DNA of 64,000 bases from Clostridium puniceum (lineage in GTDB: Bacteria; Bacillota; Clostridia; Clostridiales; Clostridiaceae). The translations under genes were made by a program, and so were the position numbers. Location of the stretch: assembly GCF_002006345.1 (NCBI RefSeq), contig NZ_LZZM01000163.1, forward strand, positions 1 through 64,000. The letters are read 5' to 3'. Under the pieces are notes generated by a model, which had not been told where the DNA came from, made no database searches, and was given only the letters and a program-made list of their open reading frames with translations. Of the stretch, positions 18,368 to 27,529 are shown in pieces (within the stretch, counting starts at the first letter, position 1; each line of letters starts with the position of its first letter).

Positions 18368-19339
18368 TTATTTATTTAAAGTTCTATAACCTGTAGTAAA
18401 ATCAACAATATTCATGAGTTTTTCTCCGTTAATGAAATTTTCCAAATTTTTCGCACTAATTTGAACTATTTTCTCTAATGTTTCTGGAATGTGGAATCCA
18501 CCAGAAATATGGGGCGTAATTATTATATTATCAATATCCCATATTCTATGATTTTCTGGAAGTGGTTCTGAATCTACTACATCTAGTCCCGCCCCCAAAA
18601 GATGTCCACTTTCTACAAAATCACATAATGCATCTGTATCAACTACATTTCCTCTTCCAACATTTATCAGAACAGCTCCGTTTTTCATAAGCTTAAGTTT
18701 TTCTTTAGAAAACATTTTATAGGTTTCTTTTGTACCAGGTACAGTAAGTACTACAACATCAACGGTTGGAAGTAACTTATCTATTTTATCCATTAAATGC
18801 AATTCATCAATAAAATCTGGTTTCTCAGTATTAGTCCTTCTTACACCTATTGTATAAGCACCAAAGGCTTTTATTCTTTTCGCAAATTCTTCACCAATAT
18901 TCCCAAGTCCTATAATTAAAATTTTAGAGTTATATATAGATTTGACTTGACCTTCATCTTTCCAAAGATGTAACTTTTGATTCTTTCTATAAATATGAAG
19001 TTTTTTAAACAGCTGAAGAAGGATTCCTATGGTATGTTCAGATATTGCAAGACCATATGCACCTGTAGCATTTGTTAATAAGACTTCATCTGTTAATATT
19101 CCTTCCTTTATATATGCATCGCTTCCAGCACTATTTAATTGTAACCATTTTAAATTTGGAGAATCTATAAGCATATCTGCAGGCGGGTTTCCAATTATTA
19201 TATCTGCTTCTTGCACAGTTGATTTGTCTATATTTGTATATGTTTTATAAATGTACTTAGAGTTAGGTGATACGCCTTCTATTATTTTTTTTTGTCTTTC
19301 GTCTATAGGTAATAATATAAGTATATTATTAGCATTCAT
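18368..19339 (-). CDS. D-isomer-specific 2-hydroxyacid dehydrogenase
   Basis: This 323-residue NAD(P)-dependent 2-hydroxyacid dehydrogenase has the Rossmann motif LIIGLGNIGEEFAKR, Arg in INVGRGNVVD, and Glu in DVVDSEPLPENH. The catalytic His is in ITPHISGG. Relatives reduce hydroxypyruvate or glyoxylate. Next to a glycerate kinase and broken glucarate genes it could act on hydroxypyruvate or tartronate semialdehyde, though that is inference. The ATG at 19339 follows GAAGGTG; an upstream in-frame ATG at 19357 is less well placed. Confidence 0.85.
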   Translation of the reverse strand: MNANNILILLPIDERQKKIIEGVSPNSKYIYKTYTNIDKSTVQEADIIIGNPPADMLIDSPNLKWLQLNSAGSDAYIKEGILTDEVLLTNATGAYGLAISEHTIGILLQLFKKLHIYRKNQKLHLWKDEGQVKSIYNSKILIIGLGNIGEEFAKRIKAFGAYTIGVRRTNTEKPDFIDELHLMDKIDKLLPTVDVVVLTVPGTKETYKMFSKEKLKLMKNGAVLINVGRGNVVDTDALCDFVESGHLLGAGLDVVDSEPLPENHRIWDIDNIIITPHISGGFHIPETLEKIVQISAKNLENFINGEKLMNIVDFTTGYRTLNK

Positions 19340-19369
19340 AAATTCACCTTCAATCAATTTTTTTTGTAT

Positions 19370-19415
19370 AATAAAAACATGAACTTATCTTTATATAATA
19401 ATTTCATGTTTTATT
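19370..19415 (-). terminator. Terminator after the glucarate dehydratase remnant
   Basis: AATAAAAACATGAA (19370-19383) pairs with TTCATGTTTTATT (19403-19415), allowing one bulged base. It lies between the remnant and the 2-hydroxyacid dehydrogenase gene. Confidence 0.6.
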
Positions 19416-19560
19416 AAAGGATTAATAATATTGGTTGGTTAATATTTTATATTACTCATTTCAAAAAGTATCTTAACTTAGTTAAAATGAAATTTTTTTA
19501 GCTTATGGTTATATTATTGCATACATGCTGTATTTAAGTAAAGATTTAATATTTTATTTA

Positions 19561-20921
19561 TTATCTAACTAAACAAGGTTTCTTGTTATTAAATTTCCAA
19601 TCTGGAATTAAGAATTGCATTCCTTCCGCATCTCTAGCTCCTAGATTATTATCAATATATAATTTATGTGCTTTCATAATTTGTTCTCTATCAATTTCAA
19701 CTCCAAGACCTGGTTTCTTAGGTACTTCTACAAATCCATCTTTAATTTGTAATGGTTCCTTAGTTAATCTGTCGTATCCTTCTTGCCAAATCCAATGAGT
19801 ATCTATTGCTGTTATATTTCCTGGCGCTGCTGCTGTGTGAGTAATCATAGCTAAAGATATATCAAAGTGATTATTTGAGTGTGATCCCCAAGTTAATCCT
19901 CATTCATTACATAATTGTGATACACGTACAGTTCCTTCCATAGTCCAAAAATGGCAATCTGCAAGTGGAATATCTACTGAATTTAATACTACAGAGTGTC
20001 CCATTTCTCTCCAATCAGTATTAATCATATTAGTAGCTGTTGGAAGTCCTGTTGCTTTTTTGAATTCAGCCATAATTTCACGACCTGAATATCCATCTTC
20101 AGCTCCACATGGATCTTCACAATAAGTTAAAATTCCATGCATATCTTTACAAAGTTCAACTGCTTCTTTTAATGACCAAGCTCCATTTGGATCTAGTGTA
20201 ATTCTAGCATCTGGGAAATGTTCTTTTAAAGCTTTTATTGCTTTAATTTCTTCTTTACCTTCTAATACTCCACCTTTTAATTTGAAATCAGTGAATCCAT
20301 ATTTAGCATGTATAGCTTCAGCTAATTTTACAATAGCTTCTGGCGTCATTGCCTCTTCATGACGAATTCTATACCATTAATCTGAACTATCTTCTTCACT
20401 AACATAAGGTAAATTTGTCTTTTTTCTATCTGCAATATAGAAAAGGTATCCTAACATTTTTACTTTATCTCTTTGTTGTCCGTCTCCAAATAATGCAGCA
20501 ACTGGAACATCTAAGTATTTTCCAAGTAGATCAAGTAAAGCTGCTTCTATAGCTGTATAATGTTCTATTAATTCATCTTGTGTTGGTGATACAAAATATA
20601 GAGTTATTACTAAAAAAGCTAAAATTAGTCCAACTTTTTCTGACATTTGTGCAGTTTTTATAGAATTATTAGTTGTAATTTCACCAGCTCCTGCATAAAC
20701 TGGTACTCTCCCATTTACGTGTTCAACAGTAACTTCCATAACTCTTTGTTTTTGTTTATCTGTTAATCCATAAATTTCACCAGTACTTCCTAAAACAAAT
20801 ACTCCATGAACTCCAGCTTCCAAAGTATAATCAATAATTTTTTTAATGAAATCTCTATTAAATTTCCTTGCTCATCTAAAGGTGTTACTAAAGCAGGGAT
20901 AATTGCACTAGGTTCAAACAT
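19561..20921 (-). pseudogene. Chimera of a DapA-family aldolase and glucarate dehydratase, multiply broken
   Basis: The first part (20921 to about 20550) is the N-terminal third of a DapA-family enzyme like 5-dehydro-4-deoxyglucarate dehydratase ([18 protein letters not shown], then [15 protein letters not shown] and [12 protein letters not shown]). It then fuses in frame, at an AIE triplet, to the latter two thirds of GudD-type glucarate dehydratase ([52 protein letters not shown] end). Lesions are a lost A in an A-run near 20845, the fusion deletion, TAA at 20379-20377 and TGA at 19902-19900 replacing a tryptophan or phenylalanine codon before [11 protein letters not shown]. It lies directly downstream of glycerate kinase. 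Confidence 0.9.
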
Positions 20922-20939
20922 ACTAATTATTCCTATCTA

Positions 20940-22085
20940 TTATTTTGATTTTCTTTCATGCGTCATATATAAATTTATTATTCTATACGCAGCTTCTTTC
21001 ACAAGTTCTGAACCATTCTTAATTGAATCATCTAATGTCATAGGTTTATCTATTATGCTAAATATTCCATCAAATCCAACTTCATATAAAGTTTCTGTTC
21101 CTTCACCTATCGATCCTGCAATCGCAATTACTGGAATGTTCTTCTTTTTCGCTTCATTTGCTACACCAAAAGGCGTTTTCCCAAATTTAGTTTGATAATC
21201 TATTCTGCCTTCACCAGTAAAGACCAAATCACAATCTTCTAATTTTTCACTAAGCTTACTTTCTTGAACTACAATATCTATTCCACGTTCTAACTTAGCT
21301 TTAATTACTGCAATAAATGCAGCACCCATGCCCCCTGCTGCACCAGCACCTGGAACATTAATTACATTCATATTAAAAGTATTTTCTAAAATTTCTCCAT
21401 AGTGATGTAAGTTTTCATCTAAAACTTTCATCATTTGCTTATCAGCACCCTTCTGTGGACCAAATATAAATGAGGCTCCATTTTCTCCACAAAGTGTATT
21501 TTCGACATCACAGGCAACCTTTATTTCACATTCAAAGATTCTCTTATCAAAATTTGTCATATCAATTTTATCTAATTGATCTAGCTCTATTGCTCCATCC
21601 TTAAGTTCTTTATTATCTTTACTTAGGAATTTAATTCCTAAAGCCTTTAACATTCCTGTACCACCATCATTTGTAGCACTTCCACCTATTCCAATTATGA
21701 ACTTTTTACAACCTCTCTCTAATGCATCTTTTATTAATTGACCTGTTCCATATGTAGATGCTATAAGTGGATTTCTTTCATTTTGTTTTAAAAGGGGTAA
21801 CCCTGACGCAGCTGCCATCTCTATTACAGCTGTCTTTTTATCACCTAACAAACCATAGAATCCTTTTATTTCTCTCATAAGCGGATCTTTTACTTCTACA
21901 GTTATTATTTCTCCATTTCTAAGTGAAACTAAGGATTCAACTGTTCCTTCCCCACCATCTCCCATAGGTACTTTTTCAATTATAAAATCTTTATCATATT
22001 TATTAAGCCCCTCTTCTATAGCACTTGCTACCTGAAGGGCTGTTAAACTCCCTTTAAATGAATCCGGAGCTATAACTATTTTCAT
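20940..22085 (-). CDS. Glycerate kinase (GarK/GlxK type I)
   Basis: This 381-residue kinase phosphorylates D-glycerate, usually at the 2-position in this family. Landmarks are the N-terminal IVIAPDSFKGSLTA, the MGDGGEGTVESL loop, GIGGSATNDGGTGML, PGAGAAGGMGAAF and FTGEGRIDYQTKFGKTP. I start at the ATG at 22085, 7 bases after GGAGG; the frame extends to 22112 without another good ribosome site. It is the last intact enzyme of what looks like a glucarate/galactarate pathway; the remnant of the upstream aldolase and dehydratase follows 18 bases downstream. Confidence 0.93.
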   Translation of the reverse strand: MKIVIAPDSFKGSLTALQVASAIEEGLNKYDKDFIIEKVPMGDGGEGTVESLVSLRNGEIITVEVKDPLMREIKGFYGLLGDKKTAVIEMAAASGLPLLKQNERNPLIASTYGTGQLIKDALERGCKKFIIGIGGSATNDGGTGMLKALGIKFLSKDNKELKDGAIELDQLDKIDMTNFDKRIFECEIKVACDVENTLCGENGASFIFGPQKGADKQMMKVLDENLHHYGEILENTFNMNVINVPGAGAAGGMGAAFIAVIKAKLERGIDIVVQESKLSEKLEDCDLVFTGEGRIDYQTKFGKTPFGVANEAKKKNIPVIAIAGSIGEGTETLYEVGFDGIFSIIDKPMTLDDSIKNGSELVKEAAYRIINLYMTHERKSK

Positions 22086-22482
22086 CAATTCACCTCCTGT
22101 TAAAGTAATCAAGTATAAATTACAACTCTTTTTTATATTTTGTAGATTTTATTATCAATAACTTTCTACCATTTTTTAATCTAACAATTAATATGCCAAG
22201 ATTAGTATTGATAACTTTTACACGAGTTAATTATACTTAAAATAAAACTATCAAACAATGTGCATCCAACACAATTAATATTACTTTTTTCTTATTTTTT
22301 TGTTCAAAATTATAAAAAAATTATATTATTTATATACTGTTTAAGCTTTGAATTATTAACACTTATAACTATTTTAATAGTTACAAATATACTATTAAAA
22401 TGTCACTAAGAGTTAATATACTATTTTTATAGCATATTATAAATCTTTATCCAAACTCTTTGCTGCCTTTCTATTGAAGGCT
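22086..22482. other. Intergenic stretch upstream of glycerate kinase
   Basis: No gene, strong hairpin or clear promoter could be supported here. It is AT-rich, with short A and T runs. Confidence 0.4.
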
Positions 22483-22749
22483 TTAAGCACGCACACCATA
22501 ATTTAACCATTCATATTTACCTCGTGGTGCATAAAAAGTTGGAATAGTTGCAATTTCAGAGTTTTATTTTACTCTACTCTTAAAACCTAAATTTTCAATA
22601 TCAATTATTGATATAATTAATGGAATTATTTTAACATTAAGTATAAGCTTATCTTCTTTTATATTTACATTGGTGACTTCCATCCTCATCCCTCCACTTA
22701 CTATTAATTCACAAAAATTTTTTTTGTTTCCTTGTGTATTGGCAAACAA
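22483..22749 (-). pseudogene. Degraded small gene, family uncertain
   Basis: An in-frame reading of 88 codons is split by one TAA near 22565. The second part ends with IPTFYAPRGKYEWLNYGVRA and a stop. The KYEWLN tail recalls the C-terminus of DUF3237-type proteins, but I cannot establish that. The first part has a poor start context and low-complexity Ile/Lys content. It sits in a region of decayed sugar-acid genes, so a remnant is more likely than two tiny genes. Confidence 0.4.
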
Positions 22750-22752
22750 TTG

Positions 22753-22790
22753 AGAGTTCTAGCCACATACACTATGCTCGCTAGAACTCT
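22753..22790. terminator. Hairpin with 11-base perfect stem
   Basis: AGAGTTCTAGC (22753-22763) pairs perfectly with GCTAGAACTCT (22780-22790). It lies between the degraded gene and the isomerase gene, and either strand is flanked only by weak T-runs. Confidence 0.5.
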
Positions 22791-22997
22791 TAATATCATT
22801 ATAATTAATCAAATTTGAATTATATGTTAATTATGATATCTTTCAATTGCTTTCTCAATATTTATTTACACATTTATTAATCGTTTTTAATTTGTTTTTT
22901 TGTTCATACGCACATTTTTTATGTAAACATTGTATTCAAATCAATCATTTAGTAATTAGTATAAAAAAATCTCCTTAACAAAATGAGTTCTAATCTA

Positions 22998-23034
22998 TAA
23001 AAAAACTAGAAATGCATTTTCGCAACATTTCTAG
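22998..23034 (-). terminator. Terminator after the TIM-barrel isomerase gene
   Basis: CTAGAAATG (23006-23014) pairs perfectly with CATTTCTAG (23026-23034). On the minus strand the stem is followed by seven T residues, a canonical intrinsic terminator for the gene ending at 23214. Confidence 0.8.
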
Positions 23035-23193
23035 GCAACTTTCAATTTTCCTATAATTTTATAAAGCAAATTCAAGGAATAATTATATTTTATTATAAAT
23101 TTTAAACTTATTAGTTTTGGGATTTATTTTTTTATACAAAGGAATCTGTCCACTTTAAATTTATTTTAGAAAAGCCATTAGGCGTTTCATCTT

Positions 23194-23227
23194 CAACTGT
23201 CAACTGTGAATTGTTAACTGTTAACTG
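23194..23227. repeat. Five-copy heptamer repeat overlapping a stop codon
   Basis: Five 7-base units of the form NAAYTGT stand in tandem: CAACTGT twice, GAATTGT, TAACTGT and TAACTGA. The array spans the stop codon and last residues (SVNS) of the isomerase-like gene. Degenerate copies occur at 105-121 and 326-340. Confidence 0.7.
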
Positions 23228-24056
23228 ATGTATACATTTTAGTTATATAATCAATGCTATCATCTACATGCTCTGGTTTTGTACTTTCAAAGAATATATC
23301 TATGTATTGATTTTTTTCTTTTAGTACAGATAATAGCAATTCATAATTTAATAATCCTTTTCCAATTGGAGCTAGCTTAATTTCATTATTTTCACAAATA
23401 AAATCTTTTGCATGAACTGCAACTATTCTATCTCCAAACAATTCAAAAGCTTTTTTAATTAACTGATCTTGATTTTTATAATTTTCTGGAGTTATATAAT
23501 TAGTTGGATCAAAAATCACTTGTAAATTATTAGAATCAATATTATCTAATACTCTTTTCATTCTTTCTGGAGTATTAATAACATGCTTTGCAACACCTTC
23601 TATTGCAACAATCACTCCAAATTTTTCTGCTTCTTTAACAAGTTCCTTAACTGAATTTAAAGTTCTTAGAAAAGCTTCTTCTGTATTATTTTCTGGACCA
23701 TATACGTATTCTTTATTTAATGCACCAGTTTCTGTTCCAACAAGGCTGCATCCAAAATCTCTTGCAAATCTTATATGCTCTTTAAATCTATCTAAAAGAA
23801 TCTTAAGTTCAGCATCATCTGGATGAGCTAAATTTACATAACATCCTAATATATCTATGCTTATTCCATGTTTTCCAAAAATATCTCTAACATGCTTTGC
23901 CATCCCTGGAGTAATGTTACTTTTCTTAAAATCAAAATCTGTTTTTACCTTTGTAAGCGCTAAATGAACGCTTTTAAATTTTTTTTCTTGAATACTTTCA
24001 GCTAAATCTTCAAGATTATTATGAATTACATCATGACATCTCATTCCAAATCTCAT
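23214..24056 (-). CDS. Xylose-isomerase-like TIM-barrel sugar isomerase/epimerase
   Basis: This 280-residue AP-endonuclease-2-type TIM barrel is of the class of sugar-phosphate or keto-acid sugar isomerases and epimerases. Metal-binding positions expected in the fold are suggested by Glu in AIEGV near residue 160, Asp/His in IFDPTNY, VHAKDF, and Glu in FFESTKPE. The ATG at 24056 follows GGAGAG; the frame extends upstream to 24098 without a ribosome site. The last codons are formed by a heptamer repeat. Its place among glucarate/galactarate genes suggests a sugar-acid isomerase, but the substrate is unknown. Confidence 0.82.
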   Translation of the reverse strand: MRFGMRCHDVIHNNLEDLAESIQEKKFKSVHLALTKVKTDFDFKKSNITPGMAKHVRDIFGKHGISIDILGCYVNLAHPDDAELKILLDRFKEHIRFARDFGCSLVGTETGALNKEYVYGPENNTEEAFLRTLNSVKELVKEAEKFGVIVAIEGVAKHVINTPERMKRVLDNIDSNNLQVIFDPTNYITPENYKNQDQLIKKAFELFGDRIVAVHAKDFICENNEIKLAPIGKGLLNYELLLSVLKEKNQYIDIFFESTKPEHVDDSIDYITKMYTSVNS

Positions 24057-24195
24057 AATTACTCTCCTTATCTTTTTAATAAATTTATATTTGCACACGT
24101 GTTCAATTTCTTTATTAATTTTACATCACTATAAAAAGATTTACAAGCATTAAGTATAAATATATACTTTAAATTAAAGTTACTACACACACTTT

Positions 24196-24263
24196 AATTT
24201 AGAATTTAGGATGATCTTCCTTTGAACTATCATTAAATTTATTTTCATCCTTGATTCTAAATT
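24196..24263. repeat. Imperfect inverted repeat with 19-base arms
   Basis: AATTTAGAATTTAGGATGA (24196-24214) and its near-complement (24245-24263) could form a long hairpin. The loop side carries GGATGATCTTCCT, a motif also seen, with one change, at 26413-26425. It lies between two minus-strand genes and may be a terminator or a dispersed repeat. Confidence 0.55.
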
Positions 24264-24312
24264 TTCTATTCTTAATTCACTTATATATATGTTATTATAG
24301 CAATTTATCTTT

Positions 24313-25275
24313 TTAGACTGGAAATATGTTTCTTGCTATATATATGGCTGTTGTAAGTGTAACACCACTTAAAATCGTTGATATCATTACTTCTTGTGAT
24401 GCAAAATCTTGATTATTACCACATTCAACAGCAATTAAAGCTGTATTTACAGCTGTTGGCACTGAATAAGAAATTAAAAGTACCTGTGCAATAATTCCAT
24501 TGAATCCTAGTATATGTATTAATAATAATGCAATCATAGGTCCTATAATTAGTCTTGTGAAAACTGCTATATTTACATTAATATCTCTAAAATCAAACTC
24601 AGTTTTTGAAAGTTGAACTCCAAGTGATATTAAAGCTATAGGTACAAGTCCATTCTTTACATACTCTAAAGTAGGCCATATAGGAGTTGATGTTATATCA
24701 ATCCTAAAATATTTAAGTAATAGTGCAAGAGGTATTGCATATATAGATGGCATAGTAAAAATTTGGTGCATTGAAGCTTTAATATTCATTTTTGCTCTTC
24801 CTGCATTATAAAATCCAATCGTATTCATTGTGACATTCATAAACACCAAAATCATGATTTGTGATGTAAGTGCTTCATTTAGATATGGTGTCTTACCACC
24901 TATTATGTAAGGTGCATTTCCAAAAATAAGTGTAACAAGAGATACTCCTATGTTACCTGTATTATTAAACATTATAGAATTTTTAAATGCACTTGTCATG
25001 CCTATATCATACTTACGAATTTTAGCAACAATTCTTGCTATTAAGTCATTGACTATTAAATATAAAATACAAAAAAATAATATTTTAAACATATCAAAAG
25101 ATAAATTAGTAGTATATAGGTTATAAAATATAAAACCAGGCACAAATAAGTAAAAATTCAATTTGCTAAGAGTAGATATGCTTAAATCAAATTTTCTGCT
25201 TATTATGTACCCAAGAGCAATTATTGTAAAAATAGGTATAATGTTATTCCCTAATATATGTAAAAAAATTACCAT
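24313..25275 (-). CDS. AEC-family (auxin efflux carrier-like) permease
   Basis: This 320-residue integral membrane protein has about ten hydrophobic segments and the AEC-family pattern: N-terminal ILGNNIIPIFTIIALGYII, NTGNIGVSLV in the middle and a C-terminal half repeating the fold, with SYSVPTAVNTALIAVECG. Bacterial AEC proteins export or exchange organic acids such as malate. Here, beside sugar-acid genes, it may carry a hydroxy or dicarboxylic acid. The start is the ATG at 25275. A long perfect hairpin upstream separates it from the galactarate dehydratase remnant. Confidence 0.88.
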   Translation of the reverse strand: MVIFLHILGNNIIPIFTIIALGYIISRKFDLSISTLSKLNFYLFVPGFIFYNLYTTNLSFDMFKILFFCILYLIVNDLIARIVAKIRKYDIGMTSAFKNSIMFNNTGNIGVSLVTLIFGNAPYIIGGKTPYLNEALTSQIMILVFMNVTMNTIGFYNAGRAKMNIKASMHQIFTMPSIYAIPLALLLKYFRIDITSTPIWPTLEYVKNGLVPIALISLGVQLSKTEFDFRDINVNIAVFTRLIIGPMIALLLIHILGFNGIIAQVLLISYSVPTAVNTALIAVECGNNQDFASQEVMISTILSGVTLTTAIYIARNIFPV

Positions 25276-25303
25276 TACTTTTGTCCCCCAAAATATTTAT
25301 TCT

Positions 25304-25352
25304 AATATAAATCATTAATAAATTATATCACAGTTTATTAATGATTTATATT
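25304..25352. terminator. Perfect 19-base hairpin between the garD remnant and the AEC gene
   Basis: AATATAAATCATTAATAAA (25304-25322) pairs perfectly with 25334-25352 around an 11-base loop. It probably terminates the galactarate dehydratase transcript before the AEC gene. Confidence 0.65.
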
Positions 25353-25421
25353 TTGAAATCCTATTAACTTATTTTAGTTAATAAAACAATAATAATGCTC
25401 TTTTACATCCTAATAACTTTT

Positions 25422-26317
25422 TTAAGTAATTAGAGCAGGATTAAAAATACATAAATCGTTATGCAATTCGTATTTTTCAGCACAAGCTTGTTCTTTTCCG
25501 CTAGCAATATCTATTATTTTGTTAAATACTTTTGTTCCAATCTCTGAAATAGTAGCTTCCCCTGTTGCTATAGAACCAGAATTTATATAAATTAAATCCT
25601 GCCACATATCTTTCATATCATTTCTAGATCATACTTTAATTACTGGTGCAATTGCCAACCCATAAGGTGTCCCCCGCCCGGTCATAAATACTTGAAGTGT
25701 AATACCAGATGCAAGCTGGCATAGACCACATACAATATCACTAGCAGGAGTAGCTGCATACCAATGCAAAGATCTGACAATGGAAGAGTTTCTCTTCTAC
25801 GTTCATTTAATTTAGCTAATTTCTTATCAGTCATATTCATTAATGCATCTATCATAGCCTCCATACCTTTTTGCTCTTGAAGAATAATTACATTTTCAGG
25901 ATTTATGTCAGCTTCATCTAATAGCATTTCTACCGTTAATTTTTCACAGCCTAACGCACTACCATTAACTCTCCTCCAAAGTTAGGATGTTTTGAAAGAT
26001 TTCTTAAAGCTCGAATTGGAATTTTTGCCTCAGGCGCATTAATCGCAACTCCACATCCATAAGCATGATTAATTGGAACTATATCATCTACATTAGGATA
26101 CTTTGGAAGCAGTTCTTCTTTCATTTTCGTCAACATTAAATTCTGATTTTCTTTGCAATACAATTATTGAACCTTCATGAATCGTTCCAATTCTCTCCTT
26201 ATTTCCAGATGCTATTATTACACAATTTTCATTCATAATATTAATATTATAATCAACTACATTCATAGTTTTTTCAACAATACTTTTAGCTAATTCTTTA
26301 CTCAAAAAATCCATCAA
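25422..26317 (-). pseudogene. Chimera of a CdaR regulator fragment and galactarate dehydratase, multiply broken
   Basis: The first 45 codons (26317 to about 26180) are the N-terminus of a CdaR-type sugar-diacid regulator: FLSKELAKSIVEKTMNVVDY, NIMNENCVIIASG and RIGTIHEG. After a frame change the sequence is GarD/UxaA-family galactarate dehydratase: [48 protein letters not shown], then after further shifts [21 protein letters not shown] and LHNDLCIFNPA at the end. There are at least three frame breaks plus missing internal and N-terminal sequence. No product is expected. Both parents belong to the glucarate/galactarate regulon. Confidence 0.88.
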
Positions 26318-26364
26318 TTATCTCTCCTTTTCGAAATAGATGTAAATATTTTCATGACATATCT

Positions 26365-26520
26365 AAAAAGTGGCGGTACCAAGTTTAATCAATGATAAAT
26401 GGTGAATGATTGAGGATGATATTCCTCCAGAATAACTTAATAAGTTCTTATTTGTAAAAAAGTTCTGTATTTCAGGAAAGTCCCATATTGCAGCATAGCT
26501 GCTCTTTTTATAGGTGTATA
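26365..26520. other. Structured intergenic segment
   Basis: This stretch, within the 300 bases upstream of the CdaR/garD remnant, holds several adjacent perfect small hairpins: GAGGA/TCCTC (26412-26427), AACTTA/TAAGTT (26434-26446) and GCAGC/GCTGC (26500-26512). A GGTACC-containing segment is near 26375. The hairpin density exceeds that of neighbouring gaps. It may be a small RNA, a leader or an intergenic repeat. I recognise no known family. Confidence 0.4.
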
Positions 26521-26617
26521 TTTAAAGCACATAAAATAAAATAACTCAACTATACCAATGTATTTCGTTACTTTTTTAATGTGCTTAATTATACTTATTA
26601 TAATATAACCATTTAAT

Positions 26618-27529
26618 TTAAAGTAATGACCACGCTCTATTTAATGTCCTTTTAGCATTTGCTACTATAATTTCCGAATTTTCATTTTCCCAAGGTTTAA
26701 CTTCAAATGAAATTATATAAGGATTTTCTTCATCAAAAAAACCTTCTTCCTTCATAACTTGAAGGAATTCTTTAACCTCATTTACATCATTAACTCCATT
26801 TGGAAATCCAAAACGTGGATGCGTATCTCCATATGCTATTGCGCCTTCTTTCATAACACAATTTCCAATATGAAAATGTGTTATATATGGCTTCATAGTT
26901 TGAATAGCAAATTTTGAAGATTCATATGTTTGAGGTAAATGTGATAGATCTACTAATAACCCAAAATTATCTGATTGTTCTCTTATGTCCTTTGCAAATT
27001 GTGCTGCATAAGTAGCTGGTCCAATTAATGCTCTTTTATCAACATCATAATCAAAAACTTCAAGAGCGATTGACATATCCTTTCTCTTTGCATATTGACA
27101 TACATTTTTTGTTGTTTTTAATAATTGTTCATAAGCTTCCTCCTTTTTATTTTCATCATATTTTCCTGCTAAAAAAGCTATACTTTCAGCCCCTAAATAA
27201 TATGCCTCATCTATTGACTCAAGAATTATCTTTTCTGCTTTTTTTCTTTCAGTTTCATCTAAATGATTTGGATTCAATCCAGCACTCAATAATCTTGGTT
27301 GAACTCCATATGCAATTGTCATATGACTTTGTTCTAATAATTTCTTAATTTCTTCTCTTTGTGCTTCATCTTCTATATGGGTAATCTCTATTGCATTAAA
27401 ATAATCGTCTGCTAAAACTTTTTTTATTGATTCTACAAGACTTTTTTGTTCATTAAATTTTGTAGTTTCTGGATAAGCCATAAAATGTATTAATCCTACT
27501 CTTAAATATTTATAAATTGATTCATTCAT
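26618..27529 (-). CDS. TIM-barrel sugar isomerase/epimerase family protein
   Basis: This 303-residue protein has the AP-endonuclease-2/xylose-isomerase-like fold. Expected metal-site segments are ALEVFDYD, LLVDLSHLP, ITHFHIGNC and a late FEVKPW, placing Glu, Asp, His and Glu as in related epimerases. It starts with ATG at 27529 after GAGGAATTAAG. The gene is upstream of the decayed CdaR/garD sequence in the same direction, so it may once have served the same sugar-acid pathway. The substrate is unknown. It differs clearly from the other TIM-barrel protein at 23214-24056. Confidence 0.82.
   Translation of the reverse strand: MNESIYKYLRVGLIHFMAYPETTKFNEQKSLVESIKKVLADDYFNAIEITHIEDEAQREEIKKLLEQSHMTIAYGVQPRLLSAGLNPNHLDETERKKAEKIILESIDEAYYLGAESIAFLAGKYDENKKEEAYEQLLKTTKNVCQYAKRKDMSIALEVFDYDVDKRALIGPATYAAQFAKDIREQSDNFGLLVDLSHLPQTYESSKFAIQTMKPYITHFHIGNCVMKEGAIAYGDTHPRFGFPNGVNDVNEVKEFLQVMKEEGFFDEENPYIISFEVKPWENENSEIIVANAKRTLNRAWSLL

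Noticed and set aside
26365-26390. A T-box leader suggested by TGGTACCGCC on the minus strand
   Set aside because: The remaining T-box landmarks (specifier loop, AG-bulge, following terminator) are not visible and no amino-acid gene follows.
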